Assembly: GCF_900156875.1 (NCBI RefSeq)
Contig: NZ_LT707409.1
Span: 1,652,046-1,716,045, forward strand
Direction of reading: 5' to 3'
DNA from: Robertmurraya dakarensis
GTDB lineage: Bacteria > Bacillota > Bacilli > Bacillales > Cytobacillaceae
Length of the DNA stretch: 64,000 nucleotides
The translations under genes were made by a program, and so were the position numbers. Of the stretch, positions 1 to 8,208 are shown one piece after another; the stretch's first letter is position 1; the number at the start of each line of letters is the position of its first letter. The notes beneath the pieces were generated by a model. The model did no database searches. It was not told where the DNA came from and saw only the letters and a list, made by a program, of their open reading frames with translations.

Positions 1-623
1 GAGCAATCAAAAAGTCCTAAAGGTTCTGTAATCATTCTAGCTGCCATAATTTCTTCTAAACTAGCAGGCTTTCTAAATTGAGCCTTATGATTATTTAAAG
101 CATATTCCCGATTTTTAAGAGCTACCATCGCCAAATGCTTTTTGGAAGCCCCTGTTTCATAAAAGTAGCGGTTTGCTAATGTTCCAAAAAAACCTGGGAA
201 GGTTAATCCAGCATTTTTCTCATTAGAGTCATTATCCATCGCAGCATTTATGGCTCTCGTTACATCTTCTGTCGATGCATGCTTCATTTTCTCGACACCA
301 GCAATTAAGACATGATCACAAACACCATTTTGGATATTTAAGTAAGCTTGGCGAAAAGCAATCCCCCCTGACGCACAAGCTCCCTCTACCTTTGTCGTCG
401 GAATATTCCCAAGCCCAAGATCATTTGCAACAATTGCCCCAAGAATTTCCTGGTTTCCTAAAGAACCACCCATAAAATTTCCAATATAGACTGCATCTAT
501 CTTAGGGAAATTCGCTTCCTTTAAAGCATCCACACAGGCATCCATCAAAAGTGTTTTTAAGGATGTATGTTCATGCTTTCCAAATGGTGTCATGCCGATT
601 CCTGAAACCGTCACTTTTCTCAT
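1..623 (-). CDS. Thiolase family protein (SCP-x-like), 3' end outside window
   Basis: I translated the minus strand from the ATG at 621-623; the frame stays open to the window edge (about 207 residues). It begins MRKVTVSGIGMTPFGKH and contains EGACASGG, the active-site cysteine region of thiolases, at about residue 85. The family condenses or cleaves 3-ketoacyl-CoA with CoA; the SCP-x/lipid-transfer branch often works on branched or sterol-like chains. The start overlaps the stop of the upstream acyl-CoA ligase by 4 nt (ATGA), so the two are translationally coupled and are probably the last and next-to-last steps of one degradation route. The second catalytic Cys and the His lie outside the window, so activity cannot be judged. 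Confidence 0.85.
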   Translation of the reverse strand, partial: MRKVTVSGIGMTPFGKHEHTSLKTLLMDACVDALKEANFPKIDAVYIGNFMGGSLGNQEILGAIVANDLGLGNIPTTKVEGACASGGIAFRQAYLNIQNGVCDHVLIAGVEKMKHASTEDVTRAINAAMDNDSNEKNAGLTFPGFFGTLANRYFYETGASKKHLAMVALKNREYALNNHKAQFRKPASLEEIMAARMITEPLGLFDC

Positions 624-2104
624 TTCGCTACACCGCCATCCATATTTTTTAACTCTCTTTTTAAGATTTTCCCGTAACTGCTCTTTGGCAGCTCTTTAAC
701 AATATGAATTTCTTTCGGTTTCTTAAAGCTTGCTAGATGATCCTGACATAACTGCAAAAGCTCTTCTTCGAGTACCTCGCAGCCTTCATTTAGGACACAA
801 TAAGCAACCACCGCTTCTCCCCATTTATCATGGTGCTTTCCGACAACAGAAGTTTCTTTTATACCATCATGCTTGTTCAATATCTCTTCTATTTCACGCG
901 GATATATATTCATACCGCCGCTTATAATCACATCTTTTTTGCGATCGACCAAGTGGAGATAACCTTTTTCATCTGCCCAGCCTAAATCACCTGTATAAAG
1001 CCATCCATCTCTCAAAGTATCTGCCGTTGCCTCAGCATTGCGCCAATACCCCTGCATAACGAGCGGACCCTTACAAATTACCTCGCCAACTTCCCCAGAA
1101 TTTACTTCATTTCCGTCATTATCGACAAGTTTCATTTCAACAAATGGACCTGCAGCCCCGCATGATTCTAATCTTGATGATAGTTCATGACGCGGCATTG
1201 TCGTGATTACCATAGGTGCTTCGACCTGTCCATATGTTTCTACAAAAATTGGTCCAGCTGTATCAATCGCTTGTTTTAGTTTACTGGCTGCTATCGGAGA
1301 ACCAGCCATATTGATAGACTTGATATGCCTTAATTTCTTAACATCAAAATTCGGGTCTTGAAACATCAAATTAACCATAGTTGGCACTAAAAAGATGACA
1401 GAAACTCTTTCTTTTTCAATATCATTTAAAAACTCGGATGGATCAAATTTGTTAAAAACAACCTGTGTTAGCCCATATATCCAAGAAACATGTGATAAAA
1501 AATTACTTCCATGTGTTAACGGTGCCACATGGCCAATCGTATCTTCGGGTGTTACTTCGCATACAATTGCTAATGAAAGAGCCCCTGATATAATATTGCG
1601 ATGAGATAACATCACACCTTTTGGTTTGCCAGTTGTCCCCGAGGTATACATAATGGCAAACAAATCATCTTCCTTTGAAACAATTTCAGGTTCTAAATCA
1701 TATTGCGCCAATAACCATTCTTCATATTGGTCCCCGATGAACACCACTTGACAATTTGGTTTTTCTAGAGGATCGATTAAATCTTCTTCGCCAATTAATA
1801 CTTTTGGTTCAGCATTTCCAATGATATAATCCACTTCTTTTGGATGAAGTCGATAATTTAATGGTACTTTTATAAACCCGCCTATCGCTGCTGCTAAATC
1901 TAATTCAATATGTTCAACTCTATTCGACATAAGAATCGCAATACGGTCTCCTTTTTTTAACCCTATTTGTTTTAAGGCCCAATAGAGACGGTAAGCGCGA
2001 ATTCTTAACTCTTCATATGTAAACTCATTTATTTCATCTTTTACAGCTACTCTTTGCGGATATCTCTTAAAGGCTTTTTTAGCCAAGTGTGCGATCGTTT
2101 GCAT
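620..2104 (-). CDS. AMP-forming acyl-CoA ligase
   Basis: A 494-residue ANL-superfamily enzyme that activates a carboxylic acid with ATP and CoA. The P-loop-like YTSGTTGKPKG lies at about 153-163. The adenylate-binding YTGDLGW, the hinge region DRKKDVIISGG and the C-terminal catalytic lysine motif SSYGKILK (about 475-482) are all present, so it looks complete and active. The length is typical for a medium- or long-chain or aromatic acid ligase; substrate cannot be told from sequence. Its ATG overlaps the TAA of the PPC-domain gene by one base and its TGA overlaps the thiolase ATG, so it sits inside a tightly coupled operon running from the TRAP transporter to the thiolase. Confidence 0.9.
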   Translation of the reverse strand: MQTIAHLAKKAFKRYPQRVAVKDEINEFTYEELRIRAYRLYWALKQIGLKKGDRIAILMSNRVEHIELDLAAAIGGFIKVPLNYRLHPKEVDYIIGNAEPKVLIGEEDLIDPLEKPNCQVVFIGDQYEEWLLAQYDLEPEIVSKEDDLFAIMYTSGTTGKPKGVMLSHRNIISGALSLAIVCEVTPEDTIGHVAPLTHGSNFLSHVSWIYGLTQVVFNKFDPSEFLNDIEKERVSVIFLVPTMVNLMFQDPNFDVKKLRHIKSINMAGSPIAASKLKQAIDTAGPIFVETYGQVEAPMVITTMPRHELSSRLESCGAAGPFVEMKLVDNDGNEVNSGEVGEVICKGPLVMQGYWRNAEATADTLRDGWLYTGDLGWADEKGYLHLVDRKKDVIISGGMNIYPREIEEILNKHDGIKETSVVGKHHDKWGEAVVAYCVLNEGCEVLEEELLQLCQDHLASFKKPKEIHIVKELPKSSYGKILKRELKNMDGGVAK

Positions 2105-2580
2105 TATCCATCCTCTCTTTCGTAAAAATTAAAAAAAGAGAAACCTAAGGAATGATTAAATTCTTTCTTCGTCTGAATAGCACTTGTGGCTAATACGGTG
2201 AATTCCACCGTAATGGCCACAATATTGCCTCCTTCCAGAAAATGCCCCCCAGATATACTCTTTTTATGATCCATAAACACACCGTGAAAGTGAATATCCA
2301 ATTCCCCATCTTCCCTGACACCTATTACTCCGTTGCCTGACAGCAGTTCAACAGGAGTATCCCATTCAATTGGTTTCGAGTAAGATAATGTTTTATTTTC
2401 ATATTCAAACTGGACAAAGGAAAGTTGGGATAACGACCCAATACAGGTAACCGAACCAGCAGTGATTCCATGTTTTTGCAACTCATTTTTAATACCTGTA
2501 AGAAGGTCCTCACCAGCACCTACACGTCCCATTAAAATTCCTTTTTCTTTATCAAAAACGGAATGTGTGCGATCATTCAC
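2104..2580 (-). CDS. PPC/DUF296-domain protein
   Basis: About 158 residues with the hallmarks of the PPC (DUF296) fold: an N-terminal GRVGAGEDLL, and a histidine cluster DIHFHG ... SGGHFLEGG that in this family can bind a metal. The fold occurs as stand-alone bacterial proteins of unclear function and in plant AT-hook proteins. I choose the GTG at 2578-2580 because the upstream ATG (2584-2586) abuts AGGAGGG with no spacer, while the GTG has 7 nt. It sits between TRAP genes and an acyl-CoA ligase, with a one-base overlap to the ligase, which suggests an auxiliary, possibly acyl-CoA-related role. The function is inferred only from this context. Confidence 0.75.
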   Translation of the reverse strand: MNDRTHSVFDKEKGILMGRVGAGEDLLTGIKNELQKHGITAGSVTCIGSLSQLSFVQFEYENKTLSYSKPIEWDTPVELLSGNGVIGVREDGELDIHFHGVFMDHKKSISGGHFLEGGNIVAITVEFTVLATSAIQTKKEFNHSLGFSFFNFYEREDG

Positions 2581-2630
2581 TGACATCCCTCCTAAAAAGA
2601 TCTTTTATGCATGCTAGCTCCTTAATATGA

Positions 2631-3980
2631 TCAATCTACCCCCAGTAAATCTGGTAAAAATGTCGTGATGCTCGGAATATAAGTAATGAGCAGCAATACC
2701 ACAATACTTGCCACAACAAATGGAATGATTGCTTTTGAAATTTTATTAATCGAAGTATTGGCTATTCCACAAGCCACATACAAGTTTACCCCTACAGGTG
2801 GAGTAAAAAGTCCGATTGCCAAGTTTACTGTCATAAACATTCCAAATACTGTTGGATCTACCTCTAATACGAGCATGATCGGCAATAATATAGGTACGAA
2901 AATGTAAAATGCTGAAATAGCATCCATAAACATCCCAGCAATTAATAAAATAAGATTGATTAATAATAGAATGATATATTTATTTGAACTTATTCCCAAA
3001 AGCGCATCAGAGATTTGCTGTGCAATTTGCTCTGTTGTAATTAAATAGGCAAACACAGATGCAGAGCTGACGATAAACATGACTACAGCTGTTTGTACGG
3101 AAGAATCAATCATGATTTTCTTTAAATCTTCAAACTTAAGTTCTTTATAGACAAAAATTCCAATTACTAAGCCATAAAATACCGCAACAACTGCTGCTTC
3201 TGTCGGAGTAAAAACCCCTCCGTAAATACCTCCTAAGATGATAAAAGGCATTAATAACCCCCAGATAGCATCGTAAAAGGCTTTTGCAATTTCCTTCCCT
3301 GATGCTTTTTCACGAGTTGCTGAAATTTCAATCGAAGAGTCTTTAACGGCAGACAAAATCCCCTTCAGATCCTTCCTTCTAACAATCATGGCAGCAATTA
3401 TGAATGATAAACCTAATAAAAGCCCTGGAATAATTCCAGCTATAAATAACCGGCCAATTGATACATTGATGCTGTCACCCGCAACAACACCAAAAACAAT
3501 TAGTGCAATACTGGGGGGAATAATGATTCCGATTGCCCCAGAACTTGATAATAAAGCCGCCGCAGATTCGGGTTTAAAGCCATTTTTCATAAGAGCAGGG
3601 ATGAGTATCCCACCTATAGCTGCAACTGTTGCTGGACCTGATCCGGAAATCGCTGCAAAGAATATCGCTGTTAATACTGTTACAAGGATAATTCCGCTTT
3701 TCCAATGACCAACACATACATCAGCAAAATGAATTAACCGTTTCGATATTCCTGCATATTCCATAATAACTCCAGCAATTATGAAAAACGGAATCGCTAA
3801 AAGTGTGAATTTCGCAACACTTGTATATAAAATATCTGCAACTAACTCCACTGATGAAAAATCATAAGTTATGATTAATGTCACAATGGAAGAGGCTGCC
3901 AATGAAATTGCAATAGGCACTCTTATAAGTAAGAGCAGAAAAAATAATCCGAATAGAATTATAGAGGCCATTTCCATCAT
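2631..3980 (-). CDS. dctM: TRAP transporter large permease (DctM family)
   Basis: A 449-residue, highly hydrophobic protein with about 12 membrane segments, matching the usual DctM length. Conserved features include GSGPATVAAIGGILIPAL and IIPPSIALIVFG in the first half, and TPPVGVNLYVA near the C-terminus. DctM forms the Na+-driven translocation channel of tripartite (TRAP) transporters for organic acids. Its ATG overlaps the stop of the small permease by 4 nt, and the binding protein is encoded just upstream, so all three TRAP parts are present in order P-Q-M. Located next to acyl-CoA ligase and thiolase genes, it probably imports the carboxylate that they degrade. Confidence 0.93.
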   Translation of the reverse strand: MMEMASIILFGLFFLLLLIRVPIAISLAASSIVTLIITYDFSSVELVADILYTSVAKFTLLAIPFFIIAGVIMEYAGISKRLIHFADVCVGHWKSGIILVTVLTAIFFAAISGSGPATVAAIGGILIPALMKNGFKPESAAALLSSSGAIGIIIPPSIALIVFGVVAGDSINVSIGRLFIAGIIPGLLLGLSFIIAAMIVRRKDLKGILSAVKDSSIEISATREKASGKEIAKAFYDAIWGLLMPFIILGGIYGGVFTPTEAAVVAVFYGLVIGIFVYKELKFEDLKKIMIDSSVQTAVVMFIVSSASVFAYLITTEQIAQQISDALLGISSNKYIILLLINLILLIAGMFMDAISAFYIFVPILLPIMLVLEVDPTVFGMFMTVNLAIGLFTPPVGVNLYVACGIANTSINKISKAIIPFVVASIVVLLLITYIPSITTFLPDLLGVD

Positions 3981-4453
3981 TCACTTTCTGCTTGTAGATT
4001 TTTGAATTCCTTTATAGTAGATTCGATCGACCTGATAAGACACAGGAAACTACCTATTGGAAAACCAAGTGAAAATATCCATTGCTGCCATCCCAGCGAT
4101 GGAGTAGTTGTATTTAGCAGCATTTGAAATTGGACCATTTTTACTCCGTAATAAGTAAATATAGCAAATACAACAATCACTATCGATCCCACCAATATGG
4201 CAAGTATCTTTTTCACTGGAAGACTGGCTTGATCAAAAAGAAGGCTGAAGCCAAGGTGAGATCCTGACTTCACCCCGACTGCAGTACCAACAAACGTCAA
4301 CATAACAAATAAATTGATTGTTATTTCTTCAGTAAACGACAGCGAATGATTCATAAAATATCTTGATATCACGTTTGCAAAAGCAATGATAGACATGATT
4401 GAAGCACTAAATATCAACAAGCTGTGTTCAACCATTGATAGGATTTTTGACAT
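3977..4453 (-). CDS. dctQ: TRAP transporter small permease (DctQ family)
   Basis: A 158-residue membrane protein with four predicted transmembrane segments (about 10-32, 45-65, 85-107 and 125-145), the standard DctQ topology. The family signature region reads FTEEITINLFVMLTFVG, followed by GSHLGFSLL. DctQ scaffolds DctM and the periplasmic-type binding protein. It sits between dctP (22 nt upstream) and dctM (4-nt overlap). An AAGGTG ribosome site precedes the ATG. Confidence 0.9.
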   Translation of the reverse strand: MSKILSMVEHSLLIFSASIMSIIAFANVISRYFMNHSLSFTEEITINLFVMLTFVGTAVGVKSGSHLGFSLLFDQASLPVKKILAILVGSIVIVVFAIFTYYGVKMVQFQMLLNTTTPSLGWQQWIFSLGFPIGSFLCLIRSIESTIKEFKNLQAESE

Positions 4454-4475
4454 CTTTCATCACACCTTCATTTTT

Positions 4476-5516
4476 TTAGTTTTGGAAGGCATTTAGCAAA
4501 TCTTCTCCCCAAATATCCTTGTATGTGTCATACACTGGCTGGGAAGCAGCCTTGAAAGTTTCAATTTCTTCTTCAGTTGGATAATAGAACTGCATACCAG
4601 CTGCTTTTAACTCTTCAATTTGCTCTTTCTCTTTTTGACGAGTCGTTTCAATTTGATATTTCCTTGCATTTGCAGCTGCTGTTTTAATAATTTCTTGATC
4701 CTCTGCACTTAAAGAATCAAACGTTTTCTTGTTTACGCCAAATACTAAAGGATCATAAGAATAGTTCCACATTGTGATATAATCTTGAACTTCATTTAAT
4801 TTTGATGAGTAAATAACATCAATTGGGTTTTCTTGTCCATCGATTGTTCCTTGCTGTAATGCTGTAAATACTTCAGAGAAAGCCATTGTTGTAGGATCTG
4901 CTCCTAGTTCCTTGTAAAGATCCGTGTACATTTTGATTCCTGGAATACGTACCTTTAAACCTGAAAGATCCTCTGGACTTTTTACTTCTACCTTACTATT
5001 TGTCAACTGGCGGAAGCCGTTTTCGCCGAATCCTAATGGTTCAACACCAATTTCTCTTAAAATATCATTAACCATTTCTGGCCCTTCTCCAGCCATTTTA
5101 GCGTCAACATCTTCTAAATCTTTAAATAAGAATGGTGCACTCAACACTCCAAATCTTTCATCCAAAATAGAATAAATGATCGTCGAGTGAATACTGAAAT
5201 CAGTTGTTCCCTTAACTAATAATTCAACACCTTTACCTTGATCCCCGTTTGATAATTGTTCATTTGGATATGGAGTAATAGTAATTCTGCCGTCCGTTTT
5301 TTCGTTAACTTCCTCAGCAAATTTTTCTGCTGCTAAAAACCAAGAAGAAGTGTTACTCGTTGTTACAGACATTTTAAAATTATGTTTTTCTCCTGCTTCT
5401 GATCCATCAGAGTCACCACTGCCCCCGCTAGCACTATCACTATTTCCACAGCCAGCAGCTACCAATGCTAGAATTGCTGTTAATACAAAAGTAATCCAAA
5501 TTTTCGATCTTTTCAC
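4476..5516 (-). CDS. dctP: TRAP solute-binding lipoprotein (DctP family)
   Basis: A 346-residue extracellular binding protein. The signal peptide MKRSKIWITFVLT... ends in the lipobox VAAGC (Cys 23), so it should be a lipoprotein anchored outside the membrane. The DctP core shows the conserved regions LKVRIPGIKMY (Arg that binds the substrate carboxylate), DPTTMAFSEVFTALQQGTID and QENP. The start is GTG, preceded by GAGAGGGG at good distance. It is the first gene of the transporter operon behind the promoter at 5686-5715. The carboxylate-binding Arg region fits an organic acid ligand; which acid cannot be read from sequence. Confidence 0.92.
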   Translation of the reverse strand: MKRSKIWITFVLTAILALVAAGCGNSDSASGGSGDSDGSEAGEKHNFKMSVTTSNTSSWFLAAEKFAEEVNEKTDGRITITPYPNEQLSNGDQGKGVELLVKGTTDFSIHSTIIYSILDERFGVLSAPFLFKDLEDVDAKMAGEGPEMVNDILREIGVEPLGFGENGFRQLTNSKVEVKSPEDLSGLKVRIPGIKMYTDLYKELGADPTTMAFSEVFTALQQGTIDGQENPIDVIYSSKLNEVQDYITMWNYSYDPLVFGVNKKTFDSLSAEDQEIIKTAAANARKYQIETTRQKEKEQIEELKAAGMQFYYPTEEEIETFKAASQPVYDTYKDIWGEDLLNAFQN

Positions 5517-5609
5517 GAAATAAACCCCTCTCTTTTCTCATTTTCCAATTATTTGACTGACCTTCCCGAATTACAAAAAAATTTTCCTTCGCCAATTTTA
5601 GCAGCATTT

Positions 5610-5625
5610 CTGCAAGCGCTATCTA
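5610..5625 (-). promoter_or_regulatory. Candidate cre (CcpA) site in the TRAP operon leader
   Basis: CTGCAAGCGCTATCTA matches the cre consensus WTGNNARCGNWWWCAW at 14 of 16 positions. It lies about 55 nt downstream of the predicted TSS and about 95 nt before the dctP start codon, a location where CcpA acts as a roadblock. Seen by eye only. Confidence 0.4.
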
Positions 5626-5685
5626 AAACAGCTGGTTTATCATTCCCTCCTTAAAAAATTCAATATTAAAATAATATTTCTATTT

Positions 5686-5715
5686 ATTATAGAATTATGT
5701 ATTTTAAATAGTCAA
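5686..5715 (-). promoter_or_regulatory. Sigma-A promoter of the TRAP/ligase/thiolase operon
   Basis: On the minus strand TTGACT (5715-5710), an 18-bp spacer and TATAAT (5691-5686). The -35 sits inside a direct repeat of TGACTATT followed by an A/T run (copies starting near 5732 and 5714), a possible operator. The remainder of the 5517-5988 gap is very AT-rich and holds the cre candidate at 5610; I see no ORF with a ribosome site in it and no convincing plus-strand promoter. Confidence 0.65.
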
Positions 5716-5988
5716 TCTATTTTTAATAGTCAAATAACACTTTTTTGTATGATAGAAAATTAATTTCATTCTTGAGATTTCATGTGATGTTAAAAAGTTC
5801 ATACAAAGAGCAGAGTTCCTATAGAATTAATTAACATACGATAACTTTATATTAATTTTTTGTAGTGATCTTCTTTAAATAAAACTTTTCTCCGAATATA
5901 TATAATTTTTAAAATACTATAGCATAATTTCCTTTCTTTTGGTAAACTAATTTCCAATTAAGTTTTTGTTGAAAGGGATTTTTTTAAA

Positions 5989-6957
5989 ATGCTTAAAATA
6001 AATGAATTTATCTCTAAGAACCTTCCCCTTCTTATACTATTAATGGCAATATTTACTTATCTATCTCCTTATTATTGGAAAGTATATCCTTGGGTGCCCA
6101 GTCTATTACTAGGAATTGTCATATTCTTTACTGGAATTTCGATGGATGTTTCATCCATAAAAGCTATTAAGACAAAGAAGAGAGAACTTTTTATCGCTAC
6201 CTTTTTAAAATGGACATTAACTGTGTTGATTTCTATTGCTCTAGCACATTTGTTTTTTTCAGAAAAGCCTGAAATTGCAGCAGGTTTTATCCTATCTGGT
6301 GTCGTTCCCAGTGCAACTGCCGCAACACTATACACATTTATAGCCGGCGGAAACACATCACTTGTAATCGGTGCATCACTGCTCGATATTTTTGTCAGCC
6401 CTGTTATAGCACCTCTTTCCATGTTAGGACTACCGGGTAACACGGTAACCATTTCAATTTTTAGCCTTTTAAAGTCCTTTGTGACCATTGTTTTAATCCC
6501 TTTGTTTGCTGGGCTTGTCATTCAGCGCTCCGTGCCAAGCTTAGTCGTTCACTCAAAGTCAATTACGAAGTTTGGTTCATCGGTTTCCTTGCTATTGATC
6601 ATTCATACATTGGTTGGCAGCGGTAAAGAGACGATATCGACAGAGCTGGCCGCTATCCCTATTTTACTCATCGTAACGTTTGTTCAAGTTGTTCTTCCTA
6701 TGTTTCTTGCTTACTTCATTGCTCGAAAACTATCGGTTAATGAAGCAGATTCTCGGGCTATTTTCTTCCAAGTGGGACTATGTAATACAGCACTTGCGGC
6801 AATTTTAGCTTACGAATTTATTGGTAATCTGGCTGCTGTTGCTCCAATTTTGAACATGATTATTAACCTGTCTATGGGAGCGTTCTTTGCAAATTACTTT
6901 TCAAGCAAACAAGAAATGCTGGAGCTTTCTAATAAAAACACCGAAGCAGTTAAATAA
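5989..6957 (+). CDS. SBF/BASS-type transporter (bile acid:Na+ symporter family)
   Basis: A 322-residue polytopic membrane protein with 9-10 predicted helices. The family patterns are FTGISMDV in the first half, GVVPSATAATLYTFIAGGN, and FFQVGLCNTALAAIL near the end, as in bile acid:sodium symporter (BASS) homologues such as B. subtilis YocS. Members move organic anions (sulfonates, keto acids, bile acids) with Na+. The ATG follows GAAAGGG with a rather long spacer. It is divergent from the TRAP operon and ends at a strong terminator facing the next, convergent operon. The substrate is unknown; a role in the import or export of an acid used by neighbouring genes is inferred. Confidence 0.8.
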   Translation: MLKINEFISKNLPLLILLMAIFTYLSPYYWKVYPWVPSLLLGIVIFFTGISMDVSSIKAIKTKKRELFIATFLKWTLTVLISIALAHLFFSEKPEIAAGFILSGVVPSATAATLYTFIAGGNTSLVIGASLLDIFVSPVIAPLSMLGLPGNTVTISIFSLLKSFVTIVLIPLFAGLVIQRSVPSLVVHSKSITKFGSSVSLLLIIHTLVGSGKETISTELAAIPILLIVTFVQVVLPMFLAYFIARKLSVNEADSRAIFFQVGLCNTALAAILAYEFIGNLAAVAPILNMIINLSMGAFFANYFSSKQEMLELSNKNTEAVK

Positions 6958-6989
6958 TGATGGCCTGTTTAGAGGGTTTACTTGAAATG

Positions 6990-7023
6990 AAAAAAGCTTG
7001 CCACCAAGGGCAAGCTTTTTTCT
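6990..7023. terminator. Bidirectional intrinsic terminator
   Basis: The hairpin AAAAAAGCTTGCC / GGCAAGCTTTTTT with a short CCAAGG-type loop is symmetric and has A and T tracts on both sides. It serves the plus-strand transporter and the converging minus-strand operon that ends at 7024. Confidence 0.9.
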
Positions 7024-8169
7024 TTATAAATTCAAATTGGCAATATGTTCAATAATATTCTCTTTCTTTTGGAGATTCATTCTGGCGATACGCAGTTCTT
7101 TATACCATCTTTCAATCGGCAGATCCCCTGCAAAGCCTGCTCCTCCATGTATCTGCAAACAATCGTCGATGATTTTTGATGCTGTATCTGTTGTGAAAAC
7201 TTTCGCCATCCCAGCAGCTGTTGCAGCATCTTTTGCACGTTCATCAATTTTTTTTGCAGCATCTTGAACCATTAGTCGTGCAGCTTGGAGATTGACATAA
7301 CCACTCGCTATCATAGTCCGAATGCTCGGAAAGTCGGACAATGGCTGACCCCTTGTAATTCGAATCTTGGCATAGCTTTTCGCATAATCTAATGCCTTTA
7401 CTGCGACTCCTAAACATCTTGAAGCAAGTAAAACTTGAGCCTCAGTAATCCATTCCTTCATTAATTCCGCTCCGTCACCAATATTGCCAATTCTTCTATC
7501 ATCACTAATTTTCATTCCATTAAAACTAAGACTATTAACTTTTTGGACGTCAATTAACACCGTTTCTTTGTTCTCAAAAGAGTCATTATGTTCTAGGATA
7601 AACAATGTCGGCTGTTTTTCCCCGCTTTCACCAAGACAGTTTACTAAAATGACCCCAAAACCAGCTTCTTGAAATTTATCAATATAGGCTTTATGGCCAT
7701 TAATGATCCAACTGTTACCGTCTTTAACTGCTTGACATGTCAGCTTCCCGATATCATTATCTTCATGTTCTTCCCACAGTGCCACAAAGCATCCTTTCCC
7801 TTGTTGGATTGCAGGCTTGACGTAGGTATTTATTTGCTCCTTTGTACAATTTTCAAGAAATCTAGGCAATTCTTCACCAAATGCATCACCTGCAGGGTGA
7901 AATAGTCCAAGCCGATGCTGTGCAGCTTCCTCATAAAGAACAGTTCTGCAAGAAAGAGATAGACCTGCTCCACCCCACTCTTTCTTAGCTCCCATCGCCT
8001 GCAACCCTGTTTTTTGTGCTGTCTCTTTTAGGGTGTCAGCCACATCCTTTGATAATTCCGTAATATGCTCCTTTTGCAATAGTTCAGCTCTTTCTACTTT
8101 ATCTCTTACAAAAGAACGCACTGTCTTCTTCAAGATCGTCAATTCTTTATCCACCAGCACTTCTTCCAT
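7024..8169 (-). CDS. Acyl-CoA dehydrogenase-like protein with altered active site
   Basis: A 381-residue ACAD-fold flavoprotein. Recognisable parts are GAKKEWGGAGLSL, the flavin-region IINGHKAYI, and the C-terminal IHGGAGFAGDLPIERWYKELRIARM. The usual EGTSEIQR segment, which carries the catalytic Glu in short/medium-chain enzymes, is replaced by NLQKKENII. A Glu in WITEAQVLL aligns roughly with the helix-G Glu used by long-chain and isovaleryl enzymes, so it may use that position or may catalyse something else. GGAGGG precedes the ATG. It is the last gene of the six-gene operon that starts at 13608. The substrate is not predictable. Confidence 0.8.
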   Translation of the reverse strand: MEEVLVDKELTILKKTVRSFVRDKVERAELLQKEHITELSKDVADTLKETAQKTGLQAMGAKKEWGGAGLSLSCRTVLYEEAAQHRLGLFHPAGDAFGEELPRFLENCTKEQINTYVKPAIQQGKGCFVALWEEHEDNDIGKLTCQAVKDGNSWIINGHKAYIDKFQEAGFGVILVNCLGESGEKQPTLFILEHNDSFENKETVLIDVQKVNSLSFNGMKISDDRRIGNIGDGAELMKEWITEAQVLLASRCLGVAVKALDYAKSYAKIRITRGQPLSDFPSIRTMIASGYVNLQAARLMVQDAAKKIDERAKDAATAAGMAKVFTTDTASKIIDDCLQIHGGAGFAGDLPIERWYKELRIARMNLQKKENIIEHIANLNL

Positions 8170-8208
8170 TGTTTTCCCTCCTGTTCATATTGAGATCACA
8201 TGCTCCGA

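Noticed and set aside
3388-3708. 106-codon frame antisense to the TRAP large permease
   Set aside because: It is a shadow of a conserved membrane protein gene, without a start signal.
6072-6521. 149-codon frame antisense to the SBF-type transporter
   Set aside because: It has no ribosome site and no plausible protein signature; it is a shadow of the coding strand.
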